DNA from: Erythrobacter cryptus DSM 12079
GTDB taxonomy: Bacteria > Pseudomonadota > Alphaproteobacteria > Sphingomonadales > Sphingomonadaceae
Length of the DNA stretch: 64,000 nt
Direction: 5' to 3'
Assembly (NCBI RefSeq): GCF_000422985.1
Contig: NZ_AUHC01000010.1
Coordinates: 1 to 64,000, forward strand
A program made the position numbers and the translations under genes. The notes below the pieces were generated by a model. That model was not told the origin of the DNA and did not search any database. It saw only the letters and a list, made by a program, of their open reading frames with translations. Below, one piece after another: positions 25,201-33,593 of the stretch (position 1 is the stretch's first letter; each line of letters starts with the position of its first letter).

Positions 25201-26061
25201 GTGCGCCATTTCCTTGCTGCCTTTGCCGCTCTTGCCTGTGCGACGCCTCTGTGCGCCGCACCCGCCACTGTCGCGATGCCCACCGGCGGTTGGGTAAGTT
25301 CCTCCGAAGGCGGGCTGTGCCGGGTGCAGCGCGCCTTCGCGGCGGATGGGCGAGCGCACCTCCTGATCCTCGAGCAGAACGCGCCGGACCGGGCGGTTGG
25401 AATCGCGCTCGCCGGGCCATCGCTGGCGAGCTTTCGCCCCGAGACGCCGCTGCGGGTGCGCTTTGCCGCGGATCGCGCCGGGTTCGAGACAAGGGCGCGG
25501 ATCGAACCCAACAGCCAGTTCGGCCAGGTCGTTGTGATCGAGGGCGTATGGCTCGGCAACACCCTGCCGCAGCGCGACGGCAACCGCAGCCACATTGATG
25601 TGGCGCTGGCAGAGCACGTTGATCGGATCGCGGTGGCGCAGGGGAGCGGCGAGGTAGGCTTCGCCACCGGCGCGCTGGGCGATGCCGCCAGGGCCCTCAA
25701 TGCCTGCACCGCGCAGATCATGCGGGGCTGGGGCCTCGATCCCGAGGTGCAATACCGCCTGCAACGCTCTGCCGCCCCTGTCGACGCCGATCGGATGATG
25801 AAGCGGCTGCGCAAGGCCTATGCGCGCCCGGCGCTGCGCGCCTTGCAGCAGGGCACCATCGACTTGGTGGTGTTCACCGATGCGCTTGGCAAGGCCCGCG
25901 ATTGCCGGTTGCTGGTCGCGACCGGCTATGAAGCGCTCGACAAGGCGATGTGCGCCGCGGCGATGAACGAAGGCTTCACTCCGGCGCTCGGCGCCGACGG
26001 TCAGGCGACGGCTTCCTTTTGGCGGCTGCGCACGCGTCTGCGGGTGGCCTTCTCGGGATAG
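25201..26061 (+). CDS. secreted protein with a TonB-like C-terminal domain
   Basis: The GTG at 25201 gives 286 residues: a signal peptide (V-R-H-F-L-A-A-F-A-A-L-A-C, ending about residue 20), a central beta-rich domain, and a C-terminal segment (~200-286) of the pattern V-V-F-T-D-A-L-G-K-A-R-D-C-R ... Y-E-A-L-D-K-A-M-C-A-A-A-M ... F-T-P-A-L that resembles the TonB/TolA C-terminal fold. There is no membrane anchor beyond the signal peptide. Its ribosome-binding site lies inside the etfBA terminator hairpin, an unusual arrangement. Function unknown; the fold assignment is tentative. Confidence 0.75.
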   Translation: MRHFLAAFAALACATPLCAAPATVAMPTGGWVSSSEGGLCRVQRAFAADGRAHLLILEQNAPDRAVGIALAGPSLASFRPETPLRVRFAADRAGFETRARIEPNSQFGQVVVIEGVWLGNTLPQRDGNRSHIDVALAEHVDRIAVAQGSGEVGFATGALGDAARALNACTAQIMRGWGLDPEVQYRLQRSAAPVDADRMMKRLRKAYARPALRALQQGTIDLVVFTDALGKARDCRLLVATGYEALDKAMCAAAMNEGFTPALGADGQATASFWRLRTRLRVAFSG

Positions 26062-26079
26062 GGCCGCGGCGACAGGCGG

Positions 26080-27372
26080 CTACAACACCCCCGTCAGCGC
26101 GTGGAGCAGCATCCCGACGAGGCCGCCCACCAGCGTGCCGTTGATGCGGATGAATTGCAGGTCGCGGCCCACCGCGCCTTCCACCCGCGCGGTGATGGTG
26201 GTGGTGTCCCAGCGCTTGACCGTCTCTGACACCAGCCGCACGATCTGGTCGCCATAGCGGGTGGCCACGCCCACCACGGTGCGCCGGGCAAAGCGGTTGA
26301 TCTGCTCCTGCAGCCGCGCATCGGTGGCCAGCGCCTCGCCCAGTTCGGCGAGCATCTGGCGCATCTCCGCCCCCATCTGGCTTTCCGGATCGCGCGCGCG
26401 GCGGATCAGCGACTGGCGGATGCGTTCCCACACCCCCGTCCACCATTCGGCCACCGCCGGGTTGGCGATGAGATCGCGCTTCATCGCCTCCACCCGGGCG
26501 CGGGTCTCGGGATCGTGCTGGAGGTCGTGGCCGAGCTTGGCCAGCCCCTCCTCGATCTTGGCGCGCAAGGGATGGTCAGGGTGCACCAGCACCTCAGCGA
26601 GCAGCTTGTAGAGCCCGTCGAGCACGCTTGCGGAGATGGTCTTGTCCAGCCCCGCCCAGCGCAGCACCCCCGCGACGCGCTGGTGGATGATCTCGCGCAG
26701 CGTCTCCTCATTGTCCTCGATCGTGAGGCCCGCCCAGCGCACGAAGCCGTCGATCAGCGGCTGGTGGCGGCGATCGGCCATCGCCATCTCGATCATCCGC
26801 CCGGCGAGCGGGGCGATGTCGAGCCGGGCAAGCTGCCCCGCCAGCCCGGCGCGCACCTGCTGGCCGAGCCGGTCGGGATCGAGGCTCTCGAGCACCTCGG
26901 CGAGCAGTTCCGCCGCGCCGCTGGTGATGCGCGAACGCGCGTCCGCGCCGCCGCGTGCGGGTGAGGCGGCGAGAAACTCCCCCGCCGCCCGGGCAATGTT
27001 CATCCCCGCCATGCGCCGCGCCACCACCGCCGGGGTGAGGAAGTTCTCGCGCAGGAAGGCGGCCATGGTGTCGGCGATGCGGTTCTTGTTCTCCGGGATG
27101 ATCGCGGTGTGCGGGATCGGCAGGCCCAGCGGATGGCGGAACAGCGCGGTCACGGCGAACCAGTCGGCGAGCCCGCCCACCATCGCCGCCTCGGCAAAGG
27201 CGTTGACATAGCCCCAGGCCGGATGCCCGCTGGTCGCCAACCCATGGGTGGCGATGAACAGGGCGGCCATGGCGGCGAGCATTGCGGTCGCGGTCCAGCG
27301 CATCCGCCGCGCGCGGTCTTGGGAAATCGGCTGGCCGCGCAAGGTCAGCGGCGGCAGGGATCGGCGTGCCAT
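26080..27372 (-). CDS. DUF445 (YjiN-like) membrane-anchored protein
   Basis: This 430-residue protein has one or two hydrophobic segments near the N-terminus (~25-45) and then G-L-A-D-W-F-A-V-T-A-L-F-R-H-P-L-G-L-P-I-P-H-T, the hallmark of DUF445, followed by a long helical domain and a second hydrophobic stretch at the C-terminus (L-V-G-G-L-V-G-M-L-L-H-A). The family is conserved in bacteria but has no established function. It is transcribed in the same direction as the RND genes, 63 bases after them, and could be part of that transcript. Confidence 0.85.
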   Translation of the reverse strand: MARRSLPPLTLRGQPISQDRARRMRWTATAMLAAMAALFIATHGLATSGHPAWGYVNAFAEAAMVGGLADWFAVTALFRHPLGLPIPHTAIIPENKNRIADTMAAFLRENFLTPAVVARRMAGMNIARAAGEFLAASPARGGADARSRITSGAAELLAEVLESLDPDRLGQQVRAGLAGQLARLDIAPLAGRMIEMAMADRRHQPLIDGFVRWAGLTIEDNEETLREIIHQRVAGVLRWAGLDKTISASVLDGLYKLLAEVLVHPDHPLRAKIEEGLAKLGHDLQHDPETRARVEAMKRDLIANPAVAEWWTGVWERIRQSLIRRARDPESQMGAEMRQMLAELGEALATDARLQEQINRFARRTVVGVATRYGDQIVRLVSETVKRWDTTTITARVEGAVGRDLQFIRINGTLVGGLVGMLLHALTGVL

Positions 27373-27435
27373 GGGCCTTGCCTTAGAGACTTTTGCCGGC
27401 GGGGGGAATCACCCGCTCGCCCGCGCCAGCCGCGC

Positions 27436-30400
27436 CTATTCGGCCGGCTCGGCCCCGGCTTCGCCCGCAGCGCCCACCCCGGCAGTGCCGGCGGTCGGGG
27501 CGCGCGCCTCGTCACCCGGCCGGTAGGTGAGAAAGCGCGTGCGCAGCCACGGGCCGACGCGCTTCTCAAAGCCATCAGCAAGGCTGAAGCCCGCCGGCAC
27601 GATCAGCAGCGTCAGCAGGGTCGAAAGCGTCAGCCCGCCGATCACCACGATCCCCATGGGCTGGCGCCAGGCTCCGTCGCCCGAAAGCGACAGCGCCACC
27701 GGCACCATGCCTGCGGTCATCGCCACGGTGGTCATCACGATCGGCTGGGCGCGCTTGTGCCCGGCATCCATGATCGCCTCGAGCTTGGGAATGCCCTTGT
27801 TCATCTCCTCGATGGCAAAGTCGATCAGCAGGATCGAGTTCTTCGAGACGATCCCGAGCAGCAGCAGGATGCCGATATAGACGGGCATCGATTGCGGCTG
27901 GCCGAGCAGCCAGATCAGCAGCACCCCGCCCAGCGGCGCCAGCGCCAGCGAGGTCATGTTGACGAGCGGGCTCATCAACCGCTTGTAGAGCAGCACCAGC
28001 ACCGCAAACACCAGCAGCACGCCCGAGATGATGGCGATGAGGAGGCTGACGATCAGTTCCTGCTGCCACTTGTCCTCGCCCACCACGTCGCGGATCACGC
28101 CCACGGGCAGGTTCTTGAGGATCGGCAGGGCATCGATCTGGGCCTGGGCCTCGCCCTTGAGCACGCCCGCGGCAAGGTCGGCGCCCACCAGCACCCGGCG
28201 GTTCTGGTTGTAGCGCTGGATCGCGGTGGGGCCGGAGCCGAAGCGGATCTCCGCCACCCGGCTCAAGGGCACCGAGCCGCCGTTGATGGTCGGCACCGGC
28301 AGGTTCTCGATCGTGCTGAAGTCGCTGCGCGCCTCGGTCGAGAGGCGCACCTTGATCGGAATCTGCCGATCGGAGAGCGAGAAGCGCGCGGCGTTCTGCT
28401 CGATCTCGCCCAGGGTGGCGATGCGGATCGCCTGCGAGAGCGCCGCGGTGGTGACGCCGAGTTCGGCGGCGATCTCCTTGCGCGGGATGATGACGATCTC
28501 GGGCCGGTTGAGATCGGCGCTGATGCGCGGGGCGATGATGGTGTCGAGCCCTTTCATCTGCTCGACCAGTTCGGCCGCGGTCTTCTCGAGCAGCACCGGA
28601 TCGGAGCCGGCCAGCATCACCGTGATGTCACGGCCCGAGCCGAAGCCGGCGCTCTGCGACTGGAAGCGCACCCGGGCATCGGGGATACGCGCGAGTTCCG
28701 GCGCGAGTTCGCGCTCGAAATCATAGGATGTGCGGCTGCGGTCATCGCGCAGCTTGATGAAGATGGTCGAGCTTTCGCCCAGGCGGATGCGCTCGAGCAG
28801 GCGCTCGACATCCGGGTCCTGGCGCAGGCGCGCGGCCACCCCGTTGACCAGCCGCTTGGCCTCAGCCAGCGTGGTCCCGGGCACCATCTCGATCTCCACC
28901 CGGCTGTTCTCGTCATCGATGGTGGGCTGGAACTGCGGCGGCAGCTGGCCGAACAGCTTGATCGCCAGCAGCAGCGAGAACCAGCCAACGGCGAGCATCC
29001 ACACCCGGTGATCATAGAAGCGCGCGGCCAGATAGCGCATCGCCCCGGCCAGCCGCCCGGCCCCGCGCGCCGGCCATTCGATCAGCTTGAAGGTGGCAAG
29101 CCCCGCGCCAAAGGCGAGCACCGAGACCACCAGCAGCTGCACCACCTCGAACAGCTTGAGCACCACCTTGTGGGCAAGGCCATAGGAATCGTGCGAGACC
29201 GCCGCGGCGATCTGCTTGGGCAGATTGAGCGACCAGACCAGATCAAAGCCGATGAAGAACGCCGCCGCGGTGGCGCCGAGCAGCGCCAGCACGGCAAGGA
29301 GCAGCCCGATGACATAGGCCGCGCGCCGCCGCGGCGGGGCGATCCCGGCGCGCATCGCGCGCATCTTGCCGGTATCGAGCGTCCAGGCCAGCACCTTCAG
29401 GTAGCGGTCCATCCACTTGCCGCCGCCATGTTCAGCAGGGCCGTGCGCGGCGAGGAAATAGGCCGCCATCAGCGGGGTCACCATGCGCGCCACCGCAAGG
29501 CTCATCAGCACCGCGACCACCACGGTAAGCCCGAAGTTCTGGAAGAACTGCCCGGAAATCCCCGGCATCAGGCCCACCGGCAGGAACACCGCAACGATGC
29601 AGAAGCTGGTGGCCACCACCGGCAGGCCGATCTCGTCAGCCGCATCGATCGCGGCCTGATAGGCGGTCTTGCCCATGCGCATGTGGCGCACGATGTTCTC
29701 GATCTCGACGATCGCATCGTCGACCAGCACGCCCGCGACCAGCGCGAGCGCGAGCAGCGAGAGGAAGTTGAGGTTGAAGCCGAGCAGATCCATGAACCAG
29801 AAGGTCGGGATCGCCGAGAGCGGGATCGCCACCGCGCTGATGAAGGTCGCCCGCCAGTCGCGCAGGAACAGGAACACCACCACCACCGCCAGCACCGCGC
29901 CTTCGACCAGCGCCCAGATCGAGGACTTGTACTGCCCGCGGGTGTAGTTGGTGGAGGTGGACAGCTTGATGAACTTGACCCCCGGGGTCTCGGCCTCGAT
30001 CTTGTCCATCTCCGCCACCGCCGCATCATAGACGGCAAGGTCAGACGCGCCGCGAGCGCGGTTCATGTAGAAATTGACCACTTCCTGGCCATTCACCTCG
30101 CTGATCGAGGTGCGCTCGGAATAGCCATCGCGCACCTCGGCGACATCGCCGAGGCGCACCGCGCGTCCGCCGCCGAGCTGGATCTGCAATTGCGACAGCT
30201 CGTAGGCGCTCTTGCTGTTGCCGAGCACGCGCAGCGACTGGCGCGTGCCGCCGACTTCGGCAAGGCCGCCGGCGGCATCGAGATTGACCTGCCGCAGGAC
30301 ATTGTTGATCTGCGCCGCGGTCACCCCGAGCGCCTGCATCCGCGCCGGATCGAGGATCACCTCGATCTCGCGATCGACCCCGCCGAAGCGGCCGACCTCG

Positions 30401-30924
30401 GCGAGCCCCGGGATCTTGAGCAGGCGCTTGGCGACGGTGTCGTCGATGAACCAGCTCAATTGCTCGATCGTCATGTCCTTCGCTTCGACCGCGACATAGC
30501 CGATCGGCTCGCCCACCGCGTTTACCTTGTTGATCCGCGGCTCGAGGATGCCCTCGGGCAGGCTGCCGCGCACCGAGCCGATCGCGGTGGTCACCTCGCT
30601 CAGCGCATCGGTGACATCGGTGCCGATCTCGAATTCGACGAAGGTGATCGAATTGCCTTCGCGCGCGGTCGACTGGATCGAGACCACCCCGTTGATCGAG
30701 CGCACCGCGCTTTCCACCCGCTGGGTGATCTGGTTCTCGATCTCGGTCGGCGAGGCGCCGGGCTGCGAGATGTTGACGATCACCGCCGGGAACTCGACAT
30801 CCGGGTTGTTGGTCACGTCCATGCGCAGGAAGCTGACCACCCCGGCGAGCAGGAGCGCGGTGAAGAACACCAGCGGGATCACCGGGTTGCGAATCGACCA
30901 GGCGGAGATGTTGCGAAGGCTCAT
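27436..30924 (-). CDS. RND-family efflux transporter, inner-membrane permease
   Basis: This 1162-residue protein follows the AcrB pattern: an N-terminal helix, two large periplasmic loops, and the conserved helix-4 motif with D-D (L-V-D-D-A-I-V-E-I-E-N). It should form a homotrimer that uses the proton gradient to expel drugs or other compounds. It is about 110 residues longer than AcrB. The extra length lies between the two halves (~510-635), where two additional hydrophobic segments (Y-V-I-G-L-L-L-A-V-L-A-L-L and L-L-V-V-S-V-L-A-F-G-A-G) are present. The adaptor gene precedes it by 46 bases. No outer-membrane factor gene is present. Confidence 0.93.
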   Translation of the reverse strand: MSLRNISAWSIRNPVIPLVFFTALLLAGVVSFLRMDVTNNPDVEFPAVIVNISQPGASPTEIENQITQRVESAVRSINGVVSIQSTAREGNSITFVEFEIGTDVTDALSEVTTAIGSVRGSLPEGILEPRINKVNAVGEPIGYVAVEAKDMTIEQLSWFIDDTVAKRLLKIPGLAEVGRFGGVDREIEVILDPARMQALGVTAAQINNVLRQVNLDAAGGLAEVGGTRQSLRVLGNSKSAYELSQLQIQLGGGRAVRLGDVAEVRDGYSERTSISEVNGQEVVNFYMNRARGASDLAVYDAAVAEMDKIEAETPGVKFIKLSTSTNYTRGQYKSSIWALVEGAVLAVVVVFLFLRDWRATFISAVAIPLSAIPTFWFMDLLGFNLNFLSLLALALVAGVLVDDAIVEIENIVRHMRMGKTAYQAAIDAADEIGLPVVATSFCIVAVFLPVGLMPGISGQFFQNFGLTVVVAVLMSLAVARMVTPLMAAYFLAAHGPAEHGGGKWMDRYLKVLAWTLDTGKMRAMRAGIAPPRRRAAYVIGLLLAVLALLGATAAAFFIGFDLVWSLNLPKQIAAAVSHDSYGLAHKVVLKLFEVVQLLVVSVLAFGAGLATFKLIEWPARGAGRLAGAMRYLAARFYDHRVWMLAVGWFSLLLAIKLFGQLPPQFQPTIDDENSRVEIEMVPGTTLAEAKRLVNGVAARLRQDPDVERLLERIRLGESSTIFIKLRDDRSRTSYDFERELAPELARIPDARVRFQSQSAGFGSGRDITVMLAGSDPVLLEKTAAELVEQMKGLDTIIAPRISADLNRPEIVIIPRKEIAAELGVTTAALSQAIRIATLGEIEQNAARFSLSDRQIPIKVRLSTEARSDFSTIENLPVPTINGGSVPLSRVAEIRFGSGPTAIQRYNQNRRVLVGADLAAGVLKGEAQAQIDALPILKNLPVGVIRDVVGEDKWQQELIVSLLIAIISGVLLVFAVLVLLYKRLMSPLVNMTSLALAPLGGVLLIWLLGQPQSMPVYIGILLLLGIVSKNSILLIDFAIEEMNKGIPKLEAIMDAGHKRAQPIVMTTVAMTAGMVPVALSLSGDGAWRQPMGIVVIGGLTLSTLLTLLIVPAGFSLADGFEKRVGPWLRTRFLTYRPGDEARAPTAGTAGVGAAGEAGAEPAE

Positions 30925-30970
30925 GGCTGAACGCCCCGGTTGACGCGGGTGACAGGGTGACCCGGCAGGA

Positions 30971-32167
30971 TCATGACTTGGCCGGCTGCGGATTGACGCT
31001 TTCTCCCGGGGTGAGGAAGCCGCCGGCGCGCAGCACCACGCGCTCGCGCCCGGTCAGGCCCTCGGTCACCACCACCCCGCGCGGGGTGACCATCCCGGTC
31101 TTGACCGGCCGGCGCTCGGCCTTGTTGTCCTTGTCCACCACATAGACGAAGCTGCCCTGGGCATCGGCCAGCACCGCGCTTTCGGGCAGGATCGTGGCGG
31201 TCAGAGTGCCGCTGCTGATGCGCGCCGTGGCAAAGCCGCCGGGGCGCAGCTCGGGCGCCCAGGCAAGCGCGATGCGCGCGGTGCCCTGGCGCGTGGTCTG
31301 ATCGATCACCGGAGAAAGCTGCCAGATCTGCCCGGTGAACTGCTTGTCCGATCCGGTCGGGATCACGGTGACGCTGGCACCCTTGGGCAGGCGCGCGAGC
31401 TGATCTTCGCTGAGGCGCGCGAGCAGCTCCATCTCGCCGCCGCGGGCAATGGTGAACAGCGCCCCCGAGCCCGGCCCCACGGTCTGGCCCGGCTCGACAT
31501 TGCGGGTCAGCACATAGCCCGCTGCCGGGGCATAGATGTTGAGCCGCTGGTTGCGGGCGCGCAGCTCGCGCAGCTGCGCCTCGGCCACCTTGACCCGGGC
31601 CACCGCGGCATCGCGGGTCGCGGTCAGGCGATCGACATCGGCCTTGGAAACAAAGCCGCGCGCCACCAGCTGCAGGGCGCGGTCAAGATTGGCCTGGGCC
31701 AGATTGGCATCGGCGCGGGCCACCTCGATCTGCGCGGCCTGGGCCTCGGCCTGCTGGGTCTGCACCGAACGGTCGATCACCGCGAGCACCTCGCCGGCTT
31801 CGACCCACTCGCCTGCATCGACGGTGACGCGCACCACTTGCCCGCCCTCGCCCACGACGCCCACCGGCATCGGGCGGCGCGCGGCGAGCGTGCCGGGCGC
31901 CTCGATCTCGCCGGTGACGGTGGTGGTGCCGGGAATGATGACGGTGACCGAAGGGGCCTGCGAACGGTCATCCCCGGCGGGCACGGGCTCGCCCCCGGCG
32001 AGCGCGAACCACGCCGCGATCGCCAGCAACAGGCCGATGAGGCCGAGCCCGGCATAGATCAGCCAGCGCGGAAAGGCCGGGCCTTCGCGCAGGCGCGCCC
32101 CGGCAAGCTCGCTGCTCACCCCCTCGGCAAGATCGGCCGTGATGCTGGTCTCGTAATTCATCGCCAT
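30971..32167 (-). CDS. RND efflux periplasmic adaptor (membrane fusion protein)
   Basis: This 398-residue protein has one transmembrane anchor (about 35-52, Y-A-G-L-G-L-I-G-L-L-L-A), a lipoyl/barrel-sandwich region split by a coiled-coil hairpin (E-A-Q-A-A-Q-I-E-V-A-R-A-D-A-N-L-A-Q ... L-R-E-L-R-A-R-N), and a C-terminal beta-barrel and membrane-proximal domain. It connects the permease encoded next to an outer-membrane channel. The TM anchor, instead of a lipobox, is a HlyD/EmrA-like feature. First gene of the efflux operon. Confidence 0.93.
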   Translation of the reverse strand: MAMNYETSITADLAEGVSSELAGARLREGPAFPRWLIYAGLGLIGLLLAIAAWFALAGGEPVPAGDDRSQAPSVTVIIPGTTTVTGEIEAPGTLAARRPMPVGVVGEGGQVVRVTVDAGEWVEAGEVLAVIDRSVQTQQAEAQAAQIEVARADANLAQANLDRALQLVARGFVSKADVDRLTATRDAAVARVKVAEAQLRELRARNQRLNIYAPAAGYVLTRNVEPGQTVGPGSGALFTIARGGEMELLARLSEDQLARLPKGASVTVIPTGSDKQFTGQIWQLSPVIDQTTRQGTARIALAWAPELRPGGFATARISSGTLTATILPESAVLADAQGSFVYVVDKDNKAERRPVKTGMVTPRGVVVTEGLTGRERVVLRAGGFLTPGESVNPQPAKS

Positions 32168-32361
32168 TCCCTCACCCGGGCCGCCCGCCCACTGGCAGGA
32201 CGCAGCTTCCCAAGTGTATTACCCCTGTAAGTCACTATGCGCAACTGATAGGCGCCGCCGGCGCCTGCGGCAATGCGCGCATCGACCGGCGACTTCCCAT
32301 CTAGACGAAGGGCAAGCCGCCCCGGTTCCCGCAAGCGCGCGCAACCGGGGCGGCGCCGCGC

Positions 32362-32634
32362 TCAGCGCAGCTTGCCGCGCTGCATCAGGTTGAGGATGCC
32401 GAGCAGCACCACCGCGCCCACCAGCGCGCCGAGCACGCCCGACCAGTCCGGCGGCCAGGCGCCGATGGTGCCCCCTCCCAGCAGGAACGAGAGCAGGCTG
32501 TTGCCGATGAACGAGCCGACGATCCCCACGATCACGTTGAGCACCATGCCCATCGATTCGTCACGCTTCATGATCAGGCTGGCAAGCCAGCCGATCACCC
32601 CGCCCATGATGATGAACCAGATGAATCCCAGCAT
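32362..32634 (-). CDS. GlsB/YeaQ/YmgE-family small membrane protein
   Basis: This 90-residue protein has three hydrophobic segments. The first shows G-G-V-I-G-W-L-A-S-L-I-M, the second N-V-I-V-G-I-V-G-S-F-I-G-N, both typical of the family formerly called transglycosylase-associated. Members are often stress-induced; their biochemical role is not established. A GGGAGG-like element (minus strand) precedes the ATG. The flanking gaps (194 and 153 bases) show no further gene. Confidence 0.88.
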   Translation of the reverse strand: MLGFIWFIIMGGVIGWLASLIMKRDESMGMVLNVIVGIVGSFIGNSLLSFLLGGGTIGAWPPDWSGVLGALVGAVVLLGILNLMQRGKLR

Positions 32635-32787
32635 TGTGACAATCTCCCTCCTCGGCCCGCGACCGGGGTGGCCGGGGCCAGGGGGGGTATGCCCGGCAAA
32701 GCCAGCAAGGGCAATGGCTTGGCCCTTTCCGGAGCGGGGTTTGCGGGGATTGCGAGGCGGGGCGGGCGCGCCGCGGCGGCGGGCGCC

Positions 32788-33087
32788 TCAATATTTCTGC
32801 TGGCGCTGGTAGAGTTCGCGGTAGTGCTGAAGCTTGGTCACGCGCAGGCCGTGCATGCCCGAACGATCGACCGCGCGCTGCCACGAGGCGAATTCCTCGA
32901 GCGTCAGGCGATAGCGCGCCAAGGCCTCATCGAGGCTCAAAAGCCCGCCATTGACCGCGGCCACGACCTCGGCCTTGCGCCGCACCACCCAGCGCTTGGT
33001 GTCGGGCGGCGGCAGGTCGGCCAGGGTCAGCGGCTCACCGAGCGGGCCGATCACCTGGGCAGGGCGGATGTCCTGGTTCTCAATCAT
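32788..33087 (-). CDS. sciP: SciP, small CtrA-inhibitory protein
   Basis: This 99-residue protein matches the DUF1153/SciP pattern: V-I-G-P-L-G-E-P-L-T-L-A-D-L-P-P near the N-terminus, then R-W-V-V-R-R-K-A-E-V-V-A-A-V and L-S-L-D-E-A-L-A-R-Y-x-L-T-L-E-E-F, a helix-turn-helix. In Caulobacter SciP binds CtrA on DNA and blocks recruitment of RNA polymerase at CtrA promoters. Its ATG overlaps the stop of the preceding gene by four bases, so the two are coupled. The presence of SciP fits the CtrA-like box found upstream of nrdA. Confidence 0.92.
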   Translation of the reverse strand: MIENQDIRPAQVIGPLGEPLTLADLPPPDTKRWVVRRKAEVVAAVNGGLLSLDEALARYRLTLEEFASWQRAVDRSGMHGLRVTKLQHYRELYQRQQKY

Positions 33088-33464
33088 TGCACGTCTCTCG
33101 CATCGCCGCCGGCGGCGTCGGGCATGGCGCCTGCCTCCGGGCCGGGGCGGTTTGCATCACTGGCCGCGATCATGGCGTCCAAGATTTTAGATTGTCCTAA
33201 AGCATCAGGGTTAATTGCCCTTTCACCATCCGCGATGAGGGCGAAATAGCGCGCCGCGGCATCGGCGAAGCTGGCGGCGACCGGCTCGATCGGGGCCTGG
33301 CGCTCGCTGCGCAGCAGCAGGCGCAGATCGCGCGCGGCGTTGAGCCGGGCGGTGAGTTCGCTCCAGGCGAGCGCGCGCAGCGCCTCGCCCGCGCGCCGCG
33401 CCGGAGGCGGGCGGTGGCCTGGGCTGCGGGCAGCTGCAAGGGGACTCGCTTTCTCGAACATCAC
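33084..33464 (-). CDS. unknown protein coupled to sciP
   Basis: This 126-residue protein is mostly alpha-helical: an Arg/Pro-rich N-terminus, then a charged helical region (L-A-W-S-E-L-T-A-R-L-N-A-A-R-D-L-R-L-L-L-R), a segment with S-F-A-D-A-A-A-R-Y-F-A-L-I-A-D-G, and a Gly/Asp-rich tail. No catalytic motif or membrane segment is visible, and I do not recognise a family. Its last codon overlaps the sciP start (ATGA), so the two are expressed together. A role with SciP is suggested only by this coupling. The promoter region is shared, divergently, with mnmA. Confidence 0.7.
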   Translation of the reverse strand: MMFEKASPLAAARSPGHRPPPARRAGEALRALAWSELTARLNAARDLRLLLRSERQAPIEPVAASFADAAARYFALIADGERAINPDALGQSKILDAMIAASDANRPGPEAGAMPDAAGGDARDVQ

Positions 33465-33494
33465 CCCCCTGCCTAGAGCGCCAGAGTCAAGATC

Positions 33495-33515
33495 GGGTAA
33501 AGGCGCCGTTTACCC
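33495..33515. promoter_or_regulatory. inverted repeat in the mnmA/sciP-operon divergent promoter
   Basis: GGGTAAA (33495-33501), seven bases, TTTACCC (33509-33515): a perfect 7-7-7 inverted repeat in the 129-base gap between the divergent starts at 33464 and 33594. A GANTC site (GAGTC) lies at 33484-33488. The structure could be an operator for a dimeric regulator. It is not a CtrA box. Confidence 0.45.
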
Positions 33516-33593
33516 GGGCTTAGCAATCCGCCGCCCGCGCCGGCGTGCGGCGGCACTGGCGCGCGGCGCGGCCAAAAGCTATGGCGCTCGCGC

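Noticed and set aside
27109-30930. 1273-codon open frame antisense to the RND pump
   Set aside because: It is a GC-rich shadow frame: composition is His/Arg/Asp-rich with no domain, and it covers two well-supported genes on the other strand.
32362-32634. A true transglycosylase
   Set aside because: The old family name is misleading; this 90-residue three-helix protein has no catalytic domain.
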